DNA from: Charina bottae
Lineage: Eukaryota; Chordata; Lepidosauria; Squamata; Charinaidae
DNA: 64,000 nucleotides
Assembly: GCA_023362775.1 (NCBI GenBank)
Contig: JALMGJ010000005.1
Span: 71,540,963 to 71,604,962 of the forward strand
Direction of reading: 5' to 3'
Below the pieces are notes generated by a model. It saw only the letters and a list, made by a program, of their open reading frames with translations, searched no databases and had not been told where the DNA came from. Both the position numbers and the translations under genes were made by a program. How positions within the stretch are numbered: the first letter of the stretch is position 1; each line of letters opens with the position of its first letter. Positions 55,719 through 64,000 of the stretch are shown piece after piece.

Positions 55719-55894
55719 CTTTAGGGTTTTCCCCCCTCATTTTATTGTTTTATACTTTTGAAAGAATATAAGAAATGATATAGATAGAAATGATACAGAT
55801 AGAAGAATCAAATACAGGTAATGAAATATGGGCAGATAAACAAGAAATCTAAAATCACAAAGAACTGGTATTATTGGAAGCTTATGATAATATA

Positions 55895-56293
55895 TGAAGG
55901 GGCATGGTGGCTCAGCGGGTAAGACACCAGGCTTGTCGATCGGAAGATCGCAAGTTCAGAGGTTTGAATCCCTAGCTCCACATGACGGAGTGAGCTCCCG
56001 CACTAGCCCCAGCTCTTGCCAACCTAGCAATTTGAAAGCATGCAAATGCAAGTAGATAAATAGGTACCACTTTGGTGGGATGGTAACAGCATTCTGTGCG
56101 CGTCATTTACTTACTTATTTATTTATTTTATTTATTATTTGGATTTATCCCCGCCCATCTCTACCATGGTAGATTCATGCCGGCCACATGACTGTGGAAG
56201 CGTCTTCGGACAACGCTGGCTCTTCAGCTAACAAATGGAGATGAGCACCGGCCCCTAGAGTCGGACACAACTGCGGGGGGAACCTTTACCTTT
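55895..56293 (+). mobile_element. tRNA-derived SINE with Bov-B-like tail, interrupted
   Basis: 13-bp duplication ttatgataatata (55882-55894, 56294-56306). At 56105-56174 it holds a roughly 70-bp minus-strand L2-like tail (ttatttattatttggattta, cccgcccatctct) between gcgtcat and catgccgg. Confidence 0.9.
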
Positions 56294-56306
56294 TTATGAT
56301 AATATA

Positions 56307-57636
56307 AGAAATTTTATATCCATTTTATAATGTTGAATTTGAGAAAATGTTCAGTTAACTTCATTCAAGTCATTTAAGAAAGACTGCAGATAGTAAACGA
56401 TATATTAAATCGAAACTGTAAATTGTACATAGAATTAAAATATAAACTGTAAAACACAAATTTTGGGTGTGCCATGCTTTCTATATAAGATTATAGTCCA
56501 GGGATGGTTTCCAATTAGAATTAAATTCTTTGCCAGATTTACTTTTAAATACAAAGTTATTCTAGACATAGAGGCATACTCCCACATTCTTCCGAAGAGA
56601 AAATCTGAGGTCTTTTCCAATAAAAGGCATATAAAATCCTTGCAGCCGTTAAATGTATACAATGCTAATTCACTATATTTTGAAGGGTTATGTGAAAGAC
56701 TATCTCAGGTTGTGGTGGGATTACAACTTTCAAAATTTGTTCCATTCTAGAAATGAATAATTGTCCAGTATGGTTGGGCTTTACGACATTGCCGCTACGT
56801 ATGAAAAAATGATTTAGTGCTTTTTTGAAAAAGCACCAGACCTATGCTTAAAAAACAGGACAAAAGAAAGCAGATTCTAAATCAGGAAAGAGAACTGGGT
56901 TTTCTCAGGTGTGTGCTGTAGCTTCTGCCAACAAGGGGTCTTGCGTGGCTGTACTTTTTTATTGTCTTTATTATGGGAAGAGTGTTGCATTTTGCCTGCT
57001 CCAGACAGGCTGTCCATGGTCTATTCCTGTGTTCTGCTGGCCACAAGGACAGTGTTCTGCCAGCACTGCAACTCTGTCACAACACTCGCTGACAAGGGAA
57101 CTTCCTTGTTATTGATCATTCCATTTTCACCCTGTGCCCCTTCTCTGTACCTGTGAGACACCAGGTGGGCTATTTTGAGATAAGGGCTTAGCATTCCTTC
57201 GGAAGCGTGTTAGTGCTAGAGCAGTGTTCAGAAATAGCCTGACTGATAGAGGTCATATGACAGGTGGCCAAACACACCATTCCAAGCACCCACCCACTCA
57301 ACTCTGCTCCACACCAGGGATAGTGATGGATGGTTATTTCCTGCTGGCAGGCAGCCCTTGGCGAGAAAGGGAGTAAAGCCAGGGAAATCTGCTAATTTTT
57401 TTCCTTAACTTCCCCTACCACAAAGTATTAAAGTCGCTGACCTGTTACGGTGCCAGAATAGGGCTCTGCAATCAGGGCAGCAAATTATATGCTGGTGTAC
57501 TCTTTTGCTGGCTCAAGCAGAGGGGATAGCACACTTCAATACACTGTCTGGCTGTGGATTTAGCTACCTTCCTTAGAAAAGCCATGGGAAAACTTGTTTT
57601 GATTAAAATCAGGGTTGCCAGGGCATAGGCTTGTTT
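56307..57636. other. Unassigned sequence
   Basis: No repeat or splice-bounded exon recognised; moderately unique. Confidence 0.3.
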
Positions 57637-57644
57637 ATTTAAGG

Positions 57645-57912
57645 CAGGGGTGGGGAACTTTTTTTCTGCCAGGGACCATTTTGATATTTATAATATCATT
57701 CGCAGACCGTGGGTGGGGTTTGCGGGTGGGAGCCAATCATGCGGAAGGGGGCGGGGTTTGCAGGCGGGAGCCAATCGTGCGCACTGGGGGACAGGGTTTA
57801 TGGGCAGGAGCCAATCGCGCACACTGGGGGGTGGGGTTTGCGGGCACCTGCGGTTGCCTTGGCAGGGCCAGACCAAATGATTTCGCGGGCCGGGCCAGAC
57901 GTTCCCCACCCG
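57645..57912 (+). mobile_element. hAT element with GC-box/CCAAT repeats
   Basis: Ends caggggtggggaactttttt and gacgttccccacccg; 8-bp duplication atttaagg (57637-57644, 57913-57920). The interior has three or four units of about 38 bp with ggggtttgcgggtgggagcc / ccaatcgtgcgcactggg. Confidence 0.88.
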
Positions 57913-58184
57913 ATTTAAGGGATCCTTTACATCCTACCTCCTAACTTTAACATAGGATGCACACGTGGTAATACCTTGATCAGAATATTCGAGATGTATC
58001 ACACCACTATGTGATTTACACCTACAGTACATCCCTATATTAGGCAAACCCAGAAAATTGGGCTAATTCGCAACTAATGGTTAAGTGTGTGTATCTCAAC
58101 TGAAGAGATTTTTGTCCTTGAGATGGAAGCTTCAGATCCCTGCTCTTATGTAAAATATTAAACTTGCTGCCTTTTTGGCACCTG

Positions 58185-58304
58185 TGGCATATTTTATTTA
58201 TTTATTAAATTTCTCTACCACCCATCTTGCGTACAACAACTCTTGGCGGCTTACAATAATAAAAATGGCAGATTGCTAAAAACAATTCAATGTAAATATA
58301 AATA
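58185..58304 (-). mobile_element. L2-like LINE 3' tail
   Basis: tttatttatttattaaattt, accacccatcttgcgtacaa and ttggcggcttacaataat. The next SINE inserted at its A-rich edge. Confidence 0.6.
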
Positions 58305-58639
58305 AAAACGGGCATGATGGTTCAGCGGTTAAGACGCCAGGCTTGTCGATCGGAAGGTCGCAAGATAGTTGGTTCGAGACCCTAGTCCTGCGTGACGGAG
58401 TGAGCTCCTGCACTCACCCCAGCTCTTGCCAACCTAGCTATTCAAAAGCATGTAAACACAAGTAGATAAATAGGTACCACTTTGGTGGGATGGTAACAGC
58501 GTTCCATGCTTGTCATGCCGGCCACATGACTGCAGAAGTGTCTTCAGACGACGCTGGCTCTTCGGTTAAGAAACGGAGATGAGCACCGCCCCCTAGAGTC
58601 GGACACGCCTGTGCAGGGGAAACCTTTACCTTTACCTTA
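58305..58639 (+). mobile_element. tRNA-derived SINE with Bov-B-like tail
   Basis: Full copy; 12-bp duplication taaatataaata (58293-58304, 58640-58651). Confidence 0.9.
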
Positions 58640-58744
58640 TAAATATAAATACATATAAATACAAATACAAATATAGAATATAAAATATAAAATTCAAGAT
58701 GGGAAATAAGATCTTATCCTGAAAGGCCATTATTTGCACATCAA

Positions 58745-59165
58745 AACTCTGACTGATTGATTTTGTGCCATCAAGTTGGTGTCAATTCTTAGTGACTAGA
58801 ACTCTTAGTGACTAAGACCAATTCTTAGATTTCTCCAGAAGGAACTGTTCCCAACCTAGTCCTCCAGCTCTTCCAACAGTGTACCCATCACTGCTGTAAT
58901 TGAGTCCATCCAGCTTGCTGCTAGTTGTCTTCTTCTCTTTCCTTCCACCTTTCCAAGCATTGTAGACTTCTCCAGAGTTAGGTCCTCACATAATGTGTCC
59001 AAAGTAGATAATTTGAGCCTGATCATTTGTACTTCATTGAGAACTCTGGGTTGATTTGTTCTAGGATCCATTTCTTTGTGGGTTGTTTTGGCTATACATT
59101 GTATTCTCAGGAATCTTCTCCAAACAATAAAGTTCAAAAACATCAATACTCTTTCTATCCTGTTC
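58745..59165 (-). mobile_element. RTE/Bov-B-related LINE 3' fragment
   Basis: Minus strand: IQCIAKTTHKEMDPRTNQP, LTLEKSTMLGKVEGKRRRQL and WMDSITAVMGTLLEELED. The longest copy of this subfamily in the window. Confidence 0.75.
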
Positions 59166-59195
59166 CTTCAAAGTCCAAAAACCCTAACTAATGTT

Positions 59196-59416
59196 TATTT
59201 ATTATTAGATTTTTAATACTACCTTTATTTGGGTCAACTCAAGGCATAATGCTGCCTATTTTCCTCACAACAACCACCCTGTGAAGTGGGTTGGCCTGAG
59301 GAGAGTGACTGACCCAGGGTAATCCAGCCAGCTTTCATGACTAAGGCAGGATTAGAATTCACAATCTCCTGGTTTCTAGCCCAGCACCTTAACCACCCCA
59401 CCAAACTGGCTCTCTA
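59196..59416 (-). mobile_element. Sauria-type SINE, old copy
   Basis: From ttatttgggtcaactcaagg to caccaaactggctctc. Single module, diverged. Confidence 0.8.
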
Positions 59417-60134
59417 GTTTTTCATATATTTCAGCACCAGCAGGTGTTTTTTTTAGGATACTAAAAGGATAATCTCCTATGTGAAATCTACTGCATGAGA
59501 CAAGAGCCCTTTTGTGTGTCTCTTAGTACTGAAGCCTGTAAATTGGCGAAGATGTATGATAGTTTTTTCTATTGTAATATCCAGATTATTGGTCTTTCTC
59601 TACTGGGATGTGTGGATATCCCTACTTACATTCATAGTATAAGTGAAAACATTTTTGTTTTTCTTTTAGGTGGGAACAGGGAACTACTTAGTTGTTGAAC
59701 AGCTCTGTCAGCTTTTTGTTTGCTTCTTCTATTATCAAATACATTACTGTTTAATGTTAAATAATTGCTAAATTAGGCTTTTGTTTTCTGAATAATGTTT
59801 AGAGAATCTTGTATTGTTGGAAAATACAGAGTGGGAGTGATATTTTGAGTACATTTATTTATATGCTTCCACAAAGAACATTTCCCTAGAACTGTAACAG
59901 CAACATTAATACATTATATTATGAATAACACAATAGTATTATAATGCTATATAGCATAATAAACATTAACAGCAGCATTAATGGGTGTATATTCCTATGT
60001 ATGCCATCATACCCATAGGCAATTATGGATACAATGATGTTAACAGCAGCACTGTGAAGTAAATTGATAGTGTGAAAAGTACAAAATTGAAAAATATTCT
60101 GGTGTTGACATGAAATCTGTTTTTCAGCAAAGAG
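59417..60134. other. Unassigned AT-rich sequence
   Basis: Nothing recognised. Confidence 0.3.
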
Positions 60135-60350
60135 TGACTCTTACATTTATTATTTGTTATCTTTATATCCCATCTTTTTTCCAGGATCTCAAGGTGTCAT
60201 AGATAGAAATCTTCCTTCATTTTATTCCCACAACAATTCTGTGGGTAGTTGGGCTGAGAGAGTGGCTGGCTCAAGCATACCCAGTGGGTTTCCAGGGCTA
60301 AATTAGCCTTGAACCTAGTTTTCTCAAGACCTAAGTCAATACCTTAAGTT
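60135..60350 (-). mobile_element. Degraded tRNA-type SINE
   Basis: atcccatcttttttccagga, cccacaacaattctgtgggt and gttgggctgagagagtggct place it with the Sauria-like tails, but it is very diverged. Confidence 0.5.
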
Positions 60351-60849
60351 TTATACCCTACTGACACGGATATCACATGAAACTGATACTTCATCTTCCA
60401 TTGCAGGTATTACTTCAGTGTAGGAATGCAAGGAAAACCATGGTATTACAAACCAGTTGCTGTTAAGAAATCATTCACTGCTCTCTTACAGCTTTCAGCT
60501 TAAAACAGAACTGTCGTGACTGTGGTCCTCTTGTGTTTCATGACTACTTGGCCCCATTCTTCTAATTTTTTACATATATCTGCCAGCTACAAATCTGTTC
60601 ATCAATCTGGTGGAATGGGCTGCTGTCCACGACAGCTATGCCATATAATACATTAATGAACTTTTATACACTCTTGTTTTTACTGCTATTTGAAAAGGAT
60701 AAGAACAGATTTCAAATTTTGTTTAATATACATGTTTAACTGTGCAATTCTAAGCACATATGCTCAGAAGTATGTCTTAGTTGAGTCTAGCACAGCTTGC
60801 ATCCTCAGCATTTTTAAGGGTAAAACCCACTGCATTCCATGGGACCTCG

Positions 60850-61030
60850 TCTTATTTTATTTATTACATTTCCATCCTGCCCTTCCTTCAGGAGCTCAAA
60901 GCTATTTTTATCATACTCCCTGCTCCATTTTCTCCCCAAAACAACCCTATGTGGTAAGTTGGGCTGAAAGACTGCCAGACTAAAATGGTTGGGAGGGGGC
61001 TTGACCTGGGTCTTCCTAGTTCAACACCTT
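60850..61030 (-). mobile_element. Degraded SINE tail
   Basis: ttattacatttccatcctgc, aaaacaaccctatgtggtaa and gttgggctgaaagactg. Diverged. Confidence 0.45.
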
Positions 61031-61416
61031 AACAGGGTTAGATTGTGCTGTCAATTGCGGTGTGGGTGGATTTCCCCCCCACACCAAAAGCCATGTGTGA
61101 GGGCACTTAAAATGCAAGAATACACCAGATATATTCATTATAACCTTTCCCACATGCTATCACGTATTTGCTCATGCTAATCCAAAACCAAAGAAACCAC
61201 ATTATGCCTGGTGTGATTTGTGAGTGAACAAACAACCTCTTCATTTAGAATACATTGTGAAGGCACTGTGGATCTAATGAAATATGAACAAACTGATTTT
61301 AGCCAAAGCTTTATCCGATGCAAGTGCCACAAGATTCTTGGTATGTCGATGAAGGTTCTCAGTCATCCAGGTGGAACAGTCTGTGGCTTGAATCATGTCA
61401 ACTGGATTTCTATTTT

Positions 61417-61465
61417 CTCAGTAGAAACGTTTCACTCCTTATCCAAGGAGCTTCTTCAGTCTGAG
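61417..61465 (-). ncRNA. Hammerhead-like ribozyme motif (left half of palindrome)
   Basis: Minus strand: CTCAG, CTGAAGA, stem II with one G-U, GAAACGTTT and CTGAG. All core positions are present. Confidence 0.62.
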
Positions 61466-61514
61466 TAAAGTTAGTAAGGGAATAACATATTTAAGGATTC
61501 CCTTACTAACTTTA

Positions 61515-61563
61515 CTCAGACTGAAGAAGCTCCTTGGATAAGGAGTGAAACGTTTCTACTGAG
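61515..61563 (+). ncRNA. Hammerhead-like ribozyme motif (right half of palindrome)
   Basis: CTCAG (61515-61519), CTGAAGA (61521-61527), stem II, GAAACGTTT, CTGAG (61559-61563). Stem I CTCAG/CTGAG is perfect. Confidence 0.65.
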
Positions 61564-61759
61564 AAAATAGAAATCCAGTTGACATGATTCAAGCCACAGA
61601 AGATTCTTGGTAGTTTTGCTGTAGTTTTTTTGGTAGTTTTACTGTAGTTTTTTTGGTAGTTTTACTGTATTGCAGCAAAATAACCGAAACATCTCCCATT
61701 GCAATTCAGTGAGGCTTATTCATAAATAAATTGGTGTAGGATTGTAAGCTAAGAAGTCC

Positions 61760-61860
61760 AGCTTTAAGGTTGCAAGAACAAGGTTAGCATAACCCTGGAG
61801 AAACCTTGCTGACAATATTAGATTGGGAGACTAACACTGAAGAATAGGCTGCAACAGCAA
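61760..61860 (+). mobile_element. Possible 5S-derived SINE, decayed
   Basis: Phrases ggttagcataaccctggaga and tagattgggagactaacact resemble the 5S-derived SINE at 29.6 kb. Confidence 0.4.
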
Positions 61861-61951
61861 AATTGAAAGTATATATCCATCTTAGAAGTTTAACCAAATT
61901 CATGCAGCGATGGCTGCCTTGTATAGAACAAGACTATCCCTGTTTTTTGGG

Positions 61952-62157
61952 GAAGTGGTTTGCCACTGCCTGCTTCCTAGGGCTGAGAGAGAGACTCACC
62001 CAAGGTCCGGTGGGATGGTTTTATTGGGTTTTTAATTCTGTAAATCACCTAGAGTCACTGTGTGAGAGTTGGGCGGCCATATAAATAAATAAGGTCACCC
62101 AGCTGGCTTCATGCCTAAGGCGACGGATGCCTTAACCACACCACCAAACTGGCTCTC
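61952..62157 (-). mobile_element. Sauria-type SINE interrupted by an L2-like tail
   Basis: The outer SINE runs ggtttgccactgcctgcttc to caccaaactggctct. Inside it, 62008-62090 is a + strand L2-like tail (gtaaatcacctagagtcact, gttgggcggccatataaata) flanked by aaggtc. Confidence 0.82.
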
Positions 62158-62248
62158 GCTTTTTAATCTGTATTCAGTAGCTATTCTTTTATCTTATTTT
62201 CTTTTTCTCTTTTGTATTTCACTTGTTCAACAATAACAAAGTGATAAA

Positions 62249-62345
62249 ACTAGATTAGTATTTGCTTCTAATTTTTTACAGAAATGGCCCCACTTCACTA
62301 GATTAGTATTTGCTTCTAATTTTTTACAGAAATGGCCCCACTTCC
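62249..62345 (+). repeat. 48-bp tandem duplication
   Basis: Two adjacent copies of a 48-bp unit containing gattagtatttgcttctaat and ttttttacagaaatggcccc. Each copy has an acceptor-like pyrimidine tract plus cag. Confidence 0.9.
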
Positions 62346-62539
62346 CCTCCATCCAACGATACTGCCCCCCCCAAGCATTTTTTTTGGATGGAGAAAGGTC
62401 TCGCCATCCTGGGGGGGGGTGTTGATGGGGGAGACTTCTTGCTGATTCTTCCTCCCAGAGGAAAAGAAAGCTTTGCAATAGCCTTAATCTTTCCTCCCAC
62501 ACCATCTCTACACGTTCTCAGATTTTTTTTCTTTTTCCC

Positions 62540-63080
62540 GCCCAGCGAGGCGTTGTTAGCCCGACCCGTCGCCTCCTCCTGGGTCAGCCCCGGCTGGCGA
62601 GCAACCTTTTTCTCCTCCTCTCCGCAGAGTTCTGGGAAATGAAAGAAGGAAAGGGGAGCTGCGCGGCTCTCCGACCGCTTGCTGAGGAGGGTAGCGAGCA
62701 GATTCCACTGCCGCGCTGGAGGTGACATTATTTAGGGCCACTCCTCCTAATAATGGTGGGCAGCCAGTGCGAGCGCCGAAAGGAGGAGCCGCGGAGTTTC
62801 CTGGCGTGAGATTTTATTTTACTTTTTATCAGAAGAAGGGTTTGGACTTGCAGCCCCCGCTTTGTAGACGTTCCTCGGCGGCGGTTGCGGTGTTGCGTTT
62901 CTGCAGGGACGGAGCATCCCAGGGAGGCGAGCCGCGGTATGTCGGAGGCTTGAAGGCGGGAAAAAGTCCCCACTTACGCGGAGCAATCGCTGCCGGCATG
63001 AGAAACGCCCAGTTTGGCGGTGTGACCACGGGAGCATTCAGGGGGCTCGCTTTTTAACACGGTTTTGCTCCGCAGGTTTA
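62540..63080. promoter_or_regulatory. CpG island 2, candidate promoter or first exon
   Basis: CpG-dense, non-repetitive block (cgaggcgttgttagcccgac, ttcctcggcggcggttgcgg). Donor-like sites occur at about 62937 (gccgcg|gtatgt) and 63077 (ctccgcag|gtttag). It could be a second promoter for the gene downstream of SLC35G1, PLCE1 in other vertebrates. No coding exon can be defended. Confidence 0.5.
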
Positions 63081-63202
63081 GTTCCGGAGGGCGACATTAA
63101 GAGGCTATCCATGCAAGCTATTTACAGCGTAATTCAACCCTCGTTTTGTTAACGTGACTCCCAACAGGCTATGATGACGCTATGAATTACTAGCCTCTAA
63201 AT

Positions 63203-63338
63203 CTGCTTTCTCAACCTTGGCAACTGTAAGATGTGTGGACTTCAACTCCCAGGATTCCCCAGCCAGCATTCCCCTGGGTGGCTGGGGAATCCTGGGAGTT
63301 GAAGTCCACACATCTTGGTTGCCAAGGTTGAGAAACTG
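63203..63338. mobile_element. Palindromic hAT MITE
   Basis: Halves ggacttcaactcccaggatt / aatcctgggagttgaagtcc; perfect 8-bp duplication ctctaaat (63195-63202, 63339-63346). It sits just beyond CpG island 2. Confidence 0.92.
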
Positions 63339-63346
63339 CTCTAAAT

Positions 63347-64000
63347 GGAAAGTATATTTTGCTGATTTCAGAATTACCATTGAAGGGGTAGGGTGTGTTT
63401 GCCAACTGCTATTTCATAGTGCTTCAGAAGGACTATTTAGCACAAAGCCGTTAAAATATCTTTAATACTTACAGGCATCATATTAATTTCAACTGGTTTT
63501 GGCTTAGAGAGACCGGCGGAACATTGTGGTGTGTAAACTGAGGTTTATAGCTTAGCAGTATGGGATCCAGGCTTATTCAACCAGCCATTGTTCTAACAAC
63601 CTATGGCATAGTAGGAAGTGTGAGCCTAGTCATAAAGATTTACTGCACGACTTAACGCTACTTTTTTTAAAAAAATAATCCACATAAATTAAGTTTATCT
63701 TATTTACTTGGCAGCTGAAGATGTTTAATTCTCACTGATGTTTCCACTGTTCCCTTTGTTTCTCTACTGAGTAAACAGCTTAGTATTTTTCATGTGGGTG
63801 ATAAAATCTAGCCTGGGAGGTGAAAGCAGTTTTGCACCTCATGTCATCAGGAATCAAGATCAGCTTGAAAGAGACTTCCCCGGATGGGGTGCTTTTAGAT
63901 AAAGCTTTTATTGTGAAATCAACCAGCTTCATTTATGGGACATATGGGGTGGCTGGATCTTTCTACTGTCCTGCTTTTTTTATCTGTTTTCTTATCTCAA
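63347..64000. other. Unassigned sequence
   Basis: Window end; nothing recognised. Confidence 0.3.

Larger units (their letters stand above)
61344..61600. mobile_element. Minimal palindromic PLE family B element
   Basis: 257 bp made of two terminal-repeat segments head to head (left minus, right plus), meeting at about 61485, with no coding sequence. It is inserted with a 12-13 bp duplication agattcttggta (61332-61343, 61601-61612; one more A matches). Confidence 0.87.

Overview
This is vertebrate genomic DNA, almost certainly from a squamate reptile (a lizard, or less likely a snake). The support is the repeat content: Sauria-type tRNA SINEs, a second tRNA SINE with a Bov-B-like tail, a 5S-derived SINE, Bov-B/RTE, L2 and CR1 LINEs, Penelope-like elements (PLEs), and many short hAT and TA-flanked DNA transposons. 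I cannot name the species. The density is typical of a lizard intergenic region: one host gene, two CpG islands, and otherwise layered repeats.

Host gene: the only gene I recognise is SLC35G1 on the + strand. Its last two coding exons are at 5041-5221 and 7324-8083, with canonical splice sites and a matching phase. The first coding exon is not visible and presumably lies left of base 1. The 3' UTR probably runs to about 9.2 kb. The other host-derived item is a broken, intronless-looking IFT52 fragment on the minus strand (about 21.60-21.93 kb). In other vertebrates PLCE1 follows SLC35G1. No PLCE1 coding exon is visible, but CpG islands at about 51.6-52.7 kb and 62.5-63.1 kb are candidate promoters or first exons for a downstream gene.

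Layout: 0.95-3.88 kb is a nested PLE cluster. A 5'-truncated PLE (family A) is interrupted twice by a second family (B), each time with a perfect 12-bp target duplication. 5.0-9.2 kb is SLC35G1, with a GC-rich inverted repeat of coding-like character in its last intron. 9.9-36 kb is intergenic, with SINEs, hAT MITEs, TA-flanked elements, Bov-B, a PLE remnant and LTRs. 36.3-37.8 kb is an L2 LINE split by a solo LTR. 38.9-39.5 kb is a SINE whose middle is tandemly multiplied. 45.35-48.11 kb is a nearly perfect 1.38-kb tandem duplication. 49-64 kb holds SINEs, microsatellites and the two CpG islands.

Most notable: (1) both PLE families carry hammerhead-ribozyme-like cores (CUGAAGA, stem II, GAAA) in their terminal repeats, in several copies, including a 257-bp element that is little more than two terminal repeats head to head; (2) hAT insertions with readable 8-bp target duplications mostly follow nnnTAnnn, the Buster-type signature; (3) three hAT-like elements share a small tandem unit with GC boxes and CCAAT boxes; (4) a modular, dimer-like Sauria SINE form seems to arise at an AAACCA microhomology; (5) an LTR sits between 282-bp direct repeats rather than a short target duplication.
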